A DNA stretch of 33,889 nt from NCBI RefSeq assembly GCF_001544515.1, contig NZ_FCOL02000054.1:1-33889 (forward strand), given 5' to 3'. The notes below the pieces were generated by a model, which worked only from the letters and a program-made list of their open reading frames with translations, ran no database searches and was not told where the DNA came from. Position 1 is the first letter of the stretch. Every line of letters begins with the position of its first letter. The stretch is from Caballeronia terrestris (GTDB taxonomy: Bacteria > Pseudomonadota > Gammaproteobacteria > Burkholderiales > Burkholderiaceae). The position numbers were made by a program, and so were the translations under genes. Below are positions 16,491 through 24,196 of the stretch, piece by piece.

Positions 16491-17858
16491 TTATTTGACG
16501 GGCGTGTGCGGCTTGAGGCCAGTCGGGACGGCGTCGTCGCGCGCACCTTGCCGCGTCGTCGAGCCGATGGCGAACGCGAGTCCCGCCGACATCAGCATGA
16601 AGGCCCCGACGATGAACATAGGCGCCTGGTAGGAACCCGTCGCGTCCTTGACGGCGCCCGTGATGTACGGCGCCATGAAGCCCGCGAGATTGCCGACCGT
16701 GTTGATCAGCGCGATACCGGCAGCGGCCGCCGCACCCGACAGAAAGCGCGCAGGCAGCGCCCAGAAGTTCGGCAGCGCGGAGAAGATCGCGCAGGCGGTG
16801 ATCGTGATGACGGCGATGCTGGCCGTCGGCGAGCGCATGAAGAGCGCCACCGGGATGCTGGCCGCGCCGATCAGCGCCGGGATGCCGATGTGCCACGCTC
16901 GCACGCCGCGCTTCGTGGCGTTGCGGCTCCACAGGAACAGCGCGACTGCGGCCGGCAGGTAAGGAATCGCGGTGATCAGGCCCTTCTGGAACACGTTGAA
17001 GTGCGTGCCGAAGCGGCCTTCGAAGCCGCCGATGATCGTCGGCAGGAAGAACGCCAGCGCGTAGAGGCCGTAGATCAGGCCGAAGTACATCAGCGCGAAC
17101 ATCCAGACGCGGCCGCTCATCATCGCGGCGCCGGGGCGCAGCGTATGCGGCGCGGCGGACTGCGTCTTCGCGCGTTCTTCGGCTTCGAGTTCCGCCGTGA
17201 GCCATTGCTGCTCGGCGGGCGTGAGCCATTTAGCCTGCGACGGCCGGTCCGCGAGGTAGAACCACGCGATGAAACCGACCGCGATCGCCGGGATAGCCAC
17301 TCCGAAGAACATGATCCGCCAGCCGGCAAGGCCGAACGCACCGTTCGCTTCGATCAGGAGCGACGCAATGGGCGCGCCGATCACGATCGTCAGCGGCTGG
17401 GCGAGGTAGAAGAGCGCGAGGATGTGGCTGCGGTGCCGCGCGGGCACCCACATGCTGAGGAACAGGATCGCGCCGGGGAAGAAGCCGGCTTCCGCGACGC
17501 CGAGCAGAAAGCGCAGCGTGTAAAGGCCCTGAATGCTGCTGACCCACGTGAACAGCAGCGCGACGACGCCCCACGTCACCATGATCCGCGCGAGCCAGCG
17601 GCGCGCGCCGAACTTGTGCAGTGCGAGGTTGCTGGGAATCTCCAGCAGGATGTAGCCGATGAAGAACACGCCCGCGGCGAGCCCGAACTGCGCGGCGGTG
17701 AGGCCGAGATCCTTGGTCATCCCGTTCGGGCCGGCGAAGGAAATCGCGGTCCGGTCGAGGAAGTTGATGAAGAACATCAGCGCCACGAACGGCACGAGCC
17801 GTAGCGACACCTTGCGAATCGCCGATCGTTCGATCGACGCGAGCTCTGCAGTTTGCAT
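16491..17858 (-). CDS. MFS sugar-acid transporter (anion:cation symporter family)
   Basis: 455 residues and about 12 membrane helices. RLVPFVALMFFINFLDRTAISFA is the hallmark first helix of the ACS family (galactonate, glucarate and tartrate permeases such as GudP/TtuB). LLEIPSNLALHKFGARRWLARIM is the loop 2-3 motif. First gene of the apionate operon, so the likely substrate is D-apionate or a related branched sugar acid, taken up with protons. A very strong ribosome site (GGAGGAGG) sits 4 bases from ATG 17858. The operator candidate at 17906-17924 lies 47 bp upstream. Confidence 0.88.
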   Translation of the reverse strand: MQTAELASIERSAIRKVSLRLVPFVALMFFINFLDRTAISFAGPNGMTKDLGLTAAQFGLAAGVFFIGYILLEIPSNLALHKFGARRWLARIMVTWGVVALLFTWVSSIQGLYTLRFLLGVAEAGFFPGAILFLSMWVPARHRSHILALFYLAQPLTIVIGAPIASLLIEANGAFGLAGWRIMFFGVAIPAIAVGFIAWFYLADRPSQAKWLTPAEQQWLTAELEAEERAKTQSAAPHTLRPGAAMMSGRVWMFALMYFGLIYGLYALAFFLPTIIGGFEGRFGTHFNVFQKGLITAIPYLPAAVALFLWSRNATKRGVRAWHIGIPALIGAASIPVALFMRSPTASIAVITITACAIFSALPNFWALPARFLSGAAAAAGIALINTVGNLAGFMAPYITGAVKDATGSYQAPMFIVGAFMLMSAGLAFAIGSTTRQGARDDAVPTGLKPHTPVK

Positions 17859-17905
17859 TTCGCCTCCTCCGCGTGGGGATGGTATGGACCGATTTCTTTT
17901 TATGC

Positions 17906-17924
17906 TGGTGTGATGAGTAGACCA
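17906..17924. promoter_or_regulatory. GntR operator candidate, copy 1 (apionate operon promoter)
   Basis: TGGTGTGATGA, four variable bases (GTAG), ACCA; same orientation, spacing and arms as 12912-12930. It lies in the 141-bp gap between the ohr stop and the transporter start. On the minus strand a CATAAA box follows it by 2 bases and could be the -10 hexamer, so bound repressor would cover the promoter. The rest of 17859-17999 shows nothing else recognisable apart from a GGT-N4-ACC element at 17881-17890. Confidence 0.7.
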
Positions 17925-17999
17925 TGTGGCCTGATCACGAGATATCGGGGAATACGCGAGGGGTTCTGCGGAGGAGTTTTGGTGTGACGAATCGCGGCG

Positions 18000-18497
18000 T
18001 TAAACAGCCAGCGAAACGATATTGACGATGCCCTGCCGCGCCATCTTCGCGTACGGGCAGAAGCGCTCGGTGTGGCGCACGAGCGCTTCCGCCTGCGCGC
18101 GATCGATGCCGGGCAGGTGGATCGTGATGTCGGCTTTGAGCGTGAAGAGGCCATCGACGGGATCGCGGCCGAAGGTGACTGATGCGTCGACTCTCGCGTC
18201 GGGAATCGCGATGCCGGCTTTCGCCGCCAGCAGGCTCAGCGCGCCGTGAAAGCACGCCGCATAGCCCGCCGCGAAAAGCTGCTCGGGATTGGTGCCGCCG
18301 CCGGGTCCGCCGAGCGCGGCCGGCAGGCGCAGGGTGATGTCGAGATTGCCGTCGTCCGAGCGGGCGACGCCCGACGCGCGGCCGTGCGCCGCGTCGCCGC
18401 CTGTGACGCTCACGGTCGTCGTATAGAGCGCGCGAAAATCCGGCCCGTGGTACTTGTCGAGCAGCGTGAGCGGCGGCGGAAGCAGCGGCGGCGGCAT
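18000..18497 (-). CDS. ohr: Organic hydroperoxide resistance protein (Ohr/OsmC family)
   Basis: 165 residues. The peroxidatic and resolving cysteines are C82 (FAAGYAACFHGAL) and C147 (ERFCPYAKM). ARSDDGNLDITLRLPAALGGPGGGTNPEQLFA is typical of Ohr, and so is the end (GIVNIVSLAV). It reduces organic hydroperoxides with lipoylated protein as donor, as a cytoplasmic dimer. The N-terminus carries about 18 extra residues (MPPPLLPPP..) relative to standard Ohr of about 140-145, so an internal start is possible. It follows the SDR gene by 10 bp and is probably cotranscribed. No OhrR (MarR) regulator is present; the nearby LysR gene could take that role. Confidence 0.9.
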   Translation of the reverse strand: MPPPLLPPPLTLLDKYHGPDFRALYTTTVSVTGGDAAHGRASGVARSDDGNLDITLRLPAALGGPGGGTNPEQLFAAGYAACFHGALSLLAAKAGIAIPDARVDASVTFGRDPVDGLFTLKADITIHLPGIDRAQAEALVRHTERFCPYAKMARQGIVNIVSLAV

Positions 18498-18507
18498 GAT
18501 GCGGATG

Positions 18508-19263
18508 TCAGCGCGCCGCTTGCGACTGGCTGAACCATGCGTCGAAGCCGGTCTTGCCGAGACGCGGATTCGCGCCGGGCACGAGCGTGTCGTCCTTCAG
18601 TTCGGCGCCGAAATAGCGCGCGTGCACATCGGACACGACCTTGCGCGGATCGTGCGTAGCGGTGAGATACCGCTGCACGAGGTCCGACAGGCGCACTTTC
18701 TCCGGTCCCGCCACTTCGACCACGCCGTTCAGCGGTTCGCCCAGCGCGTAGTCGGCGACGGCGAGCGCGATGTCGTCGGAGGCGATCGGCTGGATGTAAG
18801 CCGGCGAGAGATGCACGGTGTCGCCCTGCGTCCCCGATTGCGCGATGCCGCCGAGGAATTCGAGGAACTGCGTCGAATGGACGATCGTGTACGGAATGCC
18901 GGCGGCGCGGATCAGCTTTTCCTGCGCGATCTTGCCGCGGAAATAGCCGCTTTCCGCGAGCCGGTCCGTGCCGACCACCGACAGCGCGACGTGATGCTTC
19001 ACGCCTGCCGCGCGTTCGGCGGCGGAGAGGTTGCGGCCCGACGTCTCGAAGAATTCGAGGACGGCGTCGTCGGCGAACGACGGCGAGTTCGCCACGTCGA
19101 CGACGACCTGCGCGCCCGCCAGGGCCTCGGCCAGTCCCTCGCCGGTGATCGTGTTGACGCCCGATGCGGGCGATGCCGCGAGCGCCTCATGATCCCGCGC
19201 GCGCAGTTCCTTCACCACCTTGCTGCCAATGAGTCCGCTACCGCCGATGACTACGATCTTCAT
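18508..19263 (-). CDS. NAD(P)-binding atypical SDR (NmrA-like) protein
   Basis: 251 residues. The dinucleotide loop is VIGGSGLIGSKVV (GxxGxxG, residues 7-13). It continues with VVVDVANSP, GVKHHVALSVVGTDRL, SGYFRGKIAQEKLIRAAGIPYTIVHSTQFLEF and a substrate-domain end. The active-site YxxxK is altered to YFRGKIAQE, as in many NmrA-like/quinone-sensing atypical SDRs. The role is probably redox sensing or reduction of a small carbonyl compound. The GGAGGGG ribosome site is strong. It shares a transcript with ohr. The 163-bp upstream gap (19264-19426) contains a TAGGAT -10-like box near 19357-19362 and nothing else clear. Confidence 0.85.
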   Translation of the reverse strand: MKIVVIGGSGLIGSKVVKELRARDHEALAASPASGVNTITGEGLAEALAGAQVVVDVANSPSFADDAVLEFFETSGRNLSAAERAAGVKHHVALSVVGTDRLAESGYFRGKIAQEKLIRAAGIPYTIVHSTQFLEFLGGIAQSGTQGDTVHLSPAYIQPIASDDIALAVADYALGEPLNGVVEVAGPEKVRLSDLVQRYLTATHDPRKVVSDVHARYFGAELKDDTLVPGANPRLGKTGFDAWFSQSQAAR

Positions 19264-19426
19264 GATCCCCTCCGATGATTGCGCGGACGCGATGCCGCGG
19301 GATGTCGCGCGGCCGGGCTTGGTGAATCCACTGAAGCCGGGCCGCGTACAGGAGCCATCCTAGGCGCGGGCTTGGCCGGACAGTAGCCTCCCGCGCGGAC
19401 GCTCGGTGTTGCCCTCGGGACACCAA

Positions 19427-20431
19427 TCAGCGCGCTGTCTGCAACGTCTGATTGATGACGCCGCTGAAACAATCGAGATCGAGTGCGCGCGTGTGCTCAA
19501 TCATGTAGTCGACGAAGACGCGAATTCGCGCCGGCAAATGCTTGCGGCTGAGATAGCAGATGTAGTGGCCGCTATCGTCGGGTGCGTGCTGCGCGAGACA
19601 CGAGAGCAACTGCCCGCGACGCATCGGTTCACAGACCTGGTACCCCGCCAGTTGCGCGATGCCCTCGCCTTCGAGCACGGCCTGCAGGACGAGGTCGGGA
19701 TCGTTGAACGTGTGGCGCGCTTTCGGCGTCAGCTTTTGCGCGTGCCCGCCGACCTTGAATTCCCACTCGCGCACGCGGCCCGACGCCGCGCGGAAATTGA
19801 TGCAGCGATGCGCGGCGATTTCATCGACCGTGCGCGGCAGGCCGTGCGCGCTCGCATACCCGGGCGACGCGCAAACAAACATCTGCATCGGAATCAGTTG
19901 CCGGGCGACAACCTGGCTGTCTTCCATGCGTCCGTCGCGGAAAGCGACATCGACGCGGTCGGCGGTGAAATCGGCTGCGGTGTCGGAGAGGAGCAGTTCG
20001 AGCGCGATATCGGGGAACGCCGCATGAAATCCGCGCAGGAGTGGCGCGACGACGCGTCGGCCGAACCCGGTCGTCGAGCTGATGCGCAAGTGTCCGCGCG
20101 GCGGACCGCTGCGCAGCTCGCGCATGTCGTCGAGCGCCTGCATGATGCGCTCCACGCCCGGATGACAGTTTTCGTAGAACAGTTCGCCTTCGCGCGTCAG
20201 CGACGTGCGGCGCGTGGTTCGCTGGAAGAGGCGCGCGTCGAGTTGCGCTTCGAGCTTCTGCACGTTGCGGCTCACCGCCGAGCGGCCGATGCCGAGCCGG
20301 TCCGCCGCCTTCGCGAAGCTGCCTTCGGCGGCCACCGCGAGGAACGCGACGACGCCCGTGTAGCTCGTGACGAAACTGCACGCGAATGAATCGTCGGCGT
20401 TCGCGCTGCGAGGAAAAGAGATGTCAGACAT
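19427..20431 (-). CDS. LysR-family transcriptional regulator
   Basis: 334 residues from ATG 20431 (MSDISFPRS); ATG 20455 and 20482 are in frame. The helix-turn-helix is VVAFLAVAAEGSFAKAADRLGIGRSAVSRNVQKLE, followed by FQRTTRRTSLT and the substrate domain GHLRISSTTGFGRRVVAPLLRGF. The helix-turn-helix begins about 25 residues in, later than usual, so the real start could be a non-ATG codon nearer 20380. It lies between the cupin/CMD genes and the SDR/ohr genes on one strand and is the natural candidate to control one or both pairs. Confidence 0.88.
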   Translation of the reverse strand: MSDISFPRSANADDSFACSFVTSYTGVVAFLAVAAEGSFAKAADRLGIGRSAVSRNVQKLEAQLDARLFQRTTRRTSLTREGELFYENCHPGVERIMQALDDMRELRSGPPRGHLRISSTTGFGRRVVAPLLRGFHAAFPDIALELLLSDTAADFTADRVDVAFRDGRMEDSQVVARQLIPMQMFVCASPGYASAHGLPRTVDEIAAHRCINFRAASGRVREWEFKVGGHAQKLTPKARHTFNDPDLVLQAVLEGEGIAQLAGYQVCEPMRRGQLLSCLAQHAPDDSGHYICYLSRKHLPARIRVFVDYMIEHTRALDLDCFSGVINQTLQTAR

Positions 20432-20507
20432 GGAGGTGCGGGTCGAAGTGTCCATACCGGATAAGACGTTCGACCTGCACATCCTGTGACAGCGCCCGGC
20501 GTTTTTA

Positions 20508-20918
20508 TTACTGCACGGGCGTGAGGACCGGCGCGCCCTTGTTTTTCAGCAACAGGACGATGAATTTCGCGGGCTTCGTCTTGCTTGCATTGCGGCCAAC
20601 GGTGTGGACATCGTTCGGGCCTTCGTAGAACGTCTGGCCCGGCTTGAGCGTAACTTCCTTGCCGCCGCGCAACTGCATCACGATGGTTCCTTCGAGCACG
20701 TAGACGAAGGCGTGCGCATCGTGGCGGTGAATCGGGTCCACGGCGCCGGGCGGGTACACGACGCTGATCATCAGCGCTTCCTTGCCGGGATAGTCCGGCA
20801 GCGGCTCGGTCATGAGCGGCGTGACGACGGCTTCCGGCGCCGCCGCCGCGGCAGGCTGGGTCAGCAGCGCGGCGAATAGCAGGAGCATCGGCGACGCGGT
20901 TTTCATCGGATTGGACAT
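20508..20918 (-). CDS. Exported cupin-domain protein
   Basis: 136 residues. A signal peptide (MLLLFAALLTQPAAAAA) is followed by one cupin barrel. The metal ligands are visible as HRHDAHAFVYVLEGTI (G(X)5HXH(X)3-4E-like, with H, H, E) and GPNDVHTVGRNAS (second-motif H). KFIVLLLKNKGAPVLTP is the usual end of this periplasmic family. The enzymatic role is unknown; small exported cupins of this sort often neighbour oxidative-stress or quinone-handling genes, as here. ATG 20906 is an alternative start. It follows the AhpD-like gene by 68 bp on the same strand. Confidence 0.82.
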   Translation of the reverse strand: MSNPMKTASPMLLLFAALLTQPAAAAAPEAVVTPLMTEPLPDYPGKEALMISVVYPPGAVDPIHRHDAHAFVYVLEGTIVMQLRGGKEVTLKPGQTFYEGPNDVHTVGRNASKTKPAKFIVLLLKNKGAPVLTPVQ

Positions 20919-20986
20919 GATGGGTCTCGATGAGGTCGAAGGGTTTGCGCGCCACGGCCTTGCAGCGCCACGGCGCTTCGTCAAGC

Positions 20987-21466
20987 TTAGGACAAGCCGG
21001 CCTTGTCGAGGCCGAAAGCCTTGTCCGACGATCCCGGCACCGTCCTGAACGCGACGTTCGCGCGGTTCCATCCGTTGATCGCCATCACTTCGTAGGTCAG
21101 GTCGGAGAGTTCCTTTTCCGAGAACTGCGTGCGTACGCGTTCGTACAGTTCCTCGGCGACGCCCTCTTCGGGCAGCTTCGTCAGCACTTCGGTCCACGCG
21201 AGCGCGGCGCGTTCGCGCGGGGCGAAGAGCGTCGATTCGCGCCACGTCGTCAGGTGGTGGATGCGCAGCTCGCGCTCGCCGTTGATCTTCGCCTGCTTCA
21301 CGTGCATGTCGACGCAGAACGCGCAGCCGTTGATCTGCGAGGCACGGATCGCGACCAGATCGCGGATCGATTCCTCGATCGCGCCTTCCTTGATGAGGTT
21401 GCTGAATTCGAGGAATTTTTTGAACAGTGCGGGGGAGTGCTGGATGTAATTAAGGCGTTGGGACAT
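20987..21466 (-). CDS. AhpD-like carboxymuconolactone decarboxylase family protein
   Basis: 159 residues from ATG 21466 (GGAG site 7 bases upstream); a long open extension to 21712 is not family-like. The alkylhydroperoxidase core is E31/E32, then RASQINGCAFCVDMHVKQAK with C48, C51 and H55 (CxxC...H relay), then W....LFAPRERAALAWTEVLT and SDLTYEVMAINGWNRANVAFR. It acts as a peroxidase-type or gamma-carboxymuconolactone-like enzyme in the cytoplasm. Enzymes of this family are typical partners of ECF41 sigma factors, one of which lies 1.9 kb away (23308-24189). Confidence 0.9.
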   Translation of the reverse strand: MSQRLNYIQHSPALFKKFLEFSNLIKEGAIEESIRDLVAIRASQINGCAFCVDMHVKQAKINGERELRIHHLTTWRESTLFAPRERAALAWTEVLTKLPEEGVAEELYERVRTQFSEKELSDLTYEVMAINGWNRANVAFRTVPGSSDKAFGLDKAGLS

Positions 21467-21695
21467 GGTTTCTCCACAGGTGACGGCGAGGCGCCGGGTG
21501 GAGTCATCGTAGGGGCGGGGTTGCGAGTGCGGTAGGCATGGGGAGGGGCTCATGCTGTTGCGCGTGGAGCGACAATCGGACGAATCTGATACTTGCCGCT
21601 GCCCTCCCTCGGTAACGTGGCCGTCATTCTTCGCGCGACGCTCCTTGAACGTCGCACGTTCGCTGCGCTTCGGGGCGTTTATTGGGCGAGATTGA

Positions 21696-22562
21696 ATGGC
21701 GACAGAACTCAAGACGGACTCGTGGCACCGCTACGTGCTGTACCGAAACAGCGACCGATACATACCCTTTGCCCCCGACGACGAGCGGCGAAACGCAGTC
21801 GAAGCGGGCAAGAAGTTCACGGCATCGGCTTATGCGGATGTGTGGGCCAGGGACGCGGGACTAGCCAGCCGGGCGCGCGCCTTCCTTGAAAAGAATTTCC
21901 ACTGGCACGAGCGTCTCGCCAAATGCGGCACCGATCTTGACGTCGTGCAAACGCTGATGGATATGGTGGGTGGCGGCAGTGTCGTCGTGATCCCTGAGAA
22001 ACCGCTAGTTACCGGCGTTGGGGGGGCGTCGACGAAGGCCGGATCGTCGTCGTTCTGGGGCGTCGAGGACTACGACCGCCTCGCTATGCAAGCGTGCAGG
22101 AACAGTATCAGGCGCAGCTCGCGGAGTGGGAAGCCAACGCGACGCCGCGGGAAGAAATCGAAGCGATGAACGACAGCATTAACGCGAAGTTCATGCACGC
22201 GGCGATGCTGAGAGACCCCCTCGGCATGTTGCCGTTGTTCGCGCGCGGGATGGATCAGCAAGTACGGTTTGCCTGAGGGGCTCTCGAAGTGGGGCGAAGA
22301 CCGCGCGGTGAGGACGCCGCTCGGCGAGGCAGAGCCGTTCGGGTTGGGTGAGGGTACGCTGTCGGATGATGTATCGAACGCGGTCGAGGACATTGCCATT
22401 TCCCCAGCAGATCAAGCGAGATGCCTGGCGGAATGGGAGCAGGATCACGACGATTGCCAAACGTTCGGTCGTATGATGGGCGGGTCAGCGCGCATCGCGA
22501 TGTGCCTCGAAAACGCACGGCATCGATGTAACATTTGCATGGGATACACAAGGCCGATATGA
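21696..22562 (+). pseudogene. Toxin-like accessory protein, disrupted by two compensating frameshifts
   Basis: Three frames join into one about 288-residue product. 21696 to about 22080 gives MATELKTDSWHRYVLYRNSD...SFWGVEDYDR. About 22082-22250 continues one frame over (YASVQEQYQAQLAEWE...LLPLFARG in its reading). From the GGG at 22247-22249 the first frame resumes (GWISKYGLPEGLSKWGED) to the stop at 22560-22562. The net shift is zero: one base is missing near 22075-22084 and one is extra in the G run. The C-terminus carries a C..EWE.D...C.........C...A..R...C pattern that I recall from C-termini of secretion-associated polymorphic toxins; this is a weak match made from memory. The 3' end overlaps the next gene by ATGA. 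GC is lower than the flanks. Decayed gene or sequencing error cannot be decided here; no function is assigned. Confidence 0.6.
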
Positions 22563-22858
22563 GCAGACCGAGAACACCGAGTTCAGTTGTGGTGCGTTAC
22601 GACGACGAGCGGAAAATGTTGATCTGTAACACCGTTGCTGACGACCAGGTTCAGCCTTTATGCGCGGGCAAGCTGGATATCCCAGTCCTGCTCGATGACT
22701 TTGATTACCAGATCGATGATGAATTTGCCCGGCGCTTTGGTGGCGCAGTTCTGAGTTTGCTCGCGAACTACCAGCCGGAACTCAAGCCGTTCATATCCTT
22801 TACCGAGCAACCGGTATCGCCGTCCGATCGAACCCCTCCAGCCGCGCCCACCGATTGA
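22559..22858 (+). CDS. Small acidic protein, possible immunity protein 1
   Basis: 99 residues from ATG 22559, overlapping the upstream stop as ATGA, so translation is coupled. The sequence has VVVRYDDERKMLIC and then IPVLLDDF..QIDDEFARRFGGAVLSLLA. The latter aligns with APIFLDD...TLDDEFARRLGNALLNVLA of the protein at 22962-23288. No signal peptide or membrane segment; strongly acidic. Tight coupling to a toxin-like gene plus a second paralogue is the usual layout of immunity genes. That is inference, since the family is not one I can name. Confidence 0.65.
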   Translation: MSRPRTPSSVVVRYDDERKMLICNTVADDQVQPLCAGKLDIPVLLDDFDYQIDDEFARRFGGAVLSLLANYQPELKPFISFTEQPVSPSDRTPPAAPTD

Positions 22859-22961
22859 CCGGGAGCGAGCCTCGCGAACGCACGGTCTGATCACGGACTT
22901 TCGCCGCGGCGCGCGCGTCCGTGCCAACGGTCCGACATAGGCCCAATGCAGAGGGTTATTA

Positions 22962-23288
22962 GTGACAAAAGTTGATCGATGTCGTTCGCTGATCGTCGAG
23001 TACTTGCCTGATGACCGGCGAATCTCCGTGTACGGTGTCGAGAAGGAAATAGCCGCATCGTTGACGACGAACGCGCTAGAGGCGCCGATATTCCTCGATG
23101 ACGAGGCCGGCAAGGAGGGCGCCGAATTCACGCTTGATGACGAATTTGCTCGGCGGCTTGGGAACGCATTGCTCAATGTACTGGCGTTGTCCTATCCCGG
23201 ATTTACAGAAGTCGCTAACGGCGACAAACAGCCCGCTTTCGCCCAAAGGCTCGGGTTCCGAGTAAGCGACTCATCCTATTGCGCTTGA
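22962..23288 (+). CDS. Small acidic protein, paralogue of the preceding gene (possible immunity protein 2)
   Basis: 108 residues with a GTG start at 22962; an AGAGGG ribosome site 7 bases upstream decides this start. LIVEYLPDDRRISVYG, IFLDDEAGK and LDDEFARRLGNALLNVLA parallel the protein at 22559-22858, so the two arose by duplication. Both carry a hydrophobic C-terminal helix after DDEFARR. The 103-bp gap before it shows no promoter I can name. The C-terminal tail (about 20 residues after NGDKQP) is unique. Confidence 0.65.
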   Translation: MTKVDRCRSLIVEYLPDDRRISVYGVEKEIAASLTTNALEAPIFLDDEAGKEGAEFTLDDEFARRLGNALLNVLALSYPGFTEVANGDKQPAFAQRLGFRVSDSSYCA

Positions 23289-23307
23289 GGCGACAATCCG
23301 AGGAGCC

Positions 23308-24189
23308 TCAGCCGCTTCCATATGCAGCCGCCAACCGCGCCAGTTTCTCCGGATTGCGCTGCACGTGAATCCGCACGATCCGCTCGCCATCGGTCTCGTA
23401 CGACTGCGCGGACTCCAGTTCCCCGTCGATGAACCGCAGCAGCGCCCACTGCCCGTTGAGCAGCGCAAGCTCCACCCGCTGCGCATCGCCATACCGCAGG
23501 TTCGAGGCATAAAAAAGCTGCGCGATACGCCGCCCGCCGACCATCGGTTTCGGAAAGCTCGGTACGCGTCCGCCGCCATCGCCGATGAGCATCGCATCGT
23601 CGGCCAGCATCGAACTGATCGCCGCGAAATCGCCGAGCGCGAGCGCCTGCGCGAACACCTTCAACAGCCGCAGATGAATCTCGCGCGACACGGCGAAACG
23701 CGGCCGATCGTCGCGCAACTGCGCCTTCGCGCGGCTGACGAGCTGGCGGCACGCCGCTTCGCTCTTGCCGACGGCGTTCGCGACTTCGCCGTAGTCGGCA
23801 TCGAAGACTTCGCGCAGCAGGAACGCCGCGCGCCCTTCCGGGCTCAGTCGCTCAAGCAGCATCAGGAACGCGACGGAGACGTCGTCCGCGCGCTCGGTGA
23901 CCTGCTCGGGCGTGTCGGGCGAATCGGTGAGTTCGGGCTCCGGCAGCCAGATGCCCACGTACTGCTCGCGCTGCACGCGCGCGGCGCGCAGGCGGTCGAT
24001 CGAGAGCCGCGTCGTGACGGAGACGAGCCACGCCTCGGCGTTCTCGATCGTCTCGCGCGCCGCCGCGTGCCAGCGCAGCCAGACGTCCTGCACGACGTCC
24101 TCGGCCTCGGCCACGGAGCCCAGCATCCGGTACGCAATGCCCTGCAGGCGGCGGCGCAGTCCGTTGAAGGTGCGGGTGGCGTCGTCCAT
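23308..24189 (-). CDS. ECF41-type RNA polymerase sigma factor (SigJ-like, SnoaL C-domain)
   Basis: 293 residues from ATG 24189; ATG 24240 is an alternative start that would overlap the upstream dioxygenase gene. Sigma region 2 is GIAYRMLGSVAEAEDVVQDVWLRW..AWLVSVTTRLSIDRL. The linker holds the ECF41 signature YVGIWLPEP, and region 4 is LLERLSPEGRAAFLLREVFDADYGEVANAVGKS. The C-terminal SnoaL-like extension carries the DGGG motif (LIGDGGGR) and an NPDKL-type box, here NPEKL at 279-283. In ECF41 factors this extension controls activity in place of an anti-sigma factor. Usual targets are carboxymuconolactone decarboxylase, oxidoreductase or epimerase genes; both an AhpD-like and an SDR gene lie within 6 kb. 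It directly follows the exported dioxygenase-like gene, apparently as one operon. Confidence 0.9.
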   Translation of the reverse strand: MDDATRTFNGLRRRLQGIAYRMLGSVAEAEDVVQDVWLRWHAAARETIENAEAWLVSVTTRLSIDRLRAARVQREQYVGIWLPEPELTDSPDTPEQVTERADDVSVAFLMLLERLSPEGRAAFLLREVFDADYGEVANAVGKSEAACRQLVSRAKAQLRDDRPRFAVSREIHLRLLKVFAQALALGDFAAISSMLADDAMLIGDGGGRVPSFPKPMVGGRRIAQLFYASNLRYGDAQRVELALLNGQWALLRFIDGELESAQSYETDGERIVRIHVQRNPEKLARLAAAYGSG

Positions 24190-24196
24190 GGGAGGT

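Noticed and set aside
17881..17890. GGTATGGACC as a second GntR operator.
   Set aside because: Only GGT-N4-ACC symmetry, and no matching copy before the regulator gene; much weaker than the 19-bp shared element.
21467..21695. ECF41-type promoter (TGTCACA with CGTC) before the AhpD-like gene.
   Set aside because: No good match on the minus strand; only a GTCACC fragment close to the start codon.
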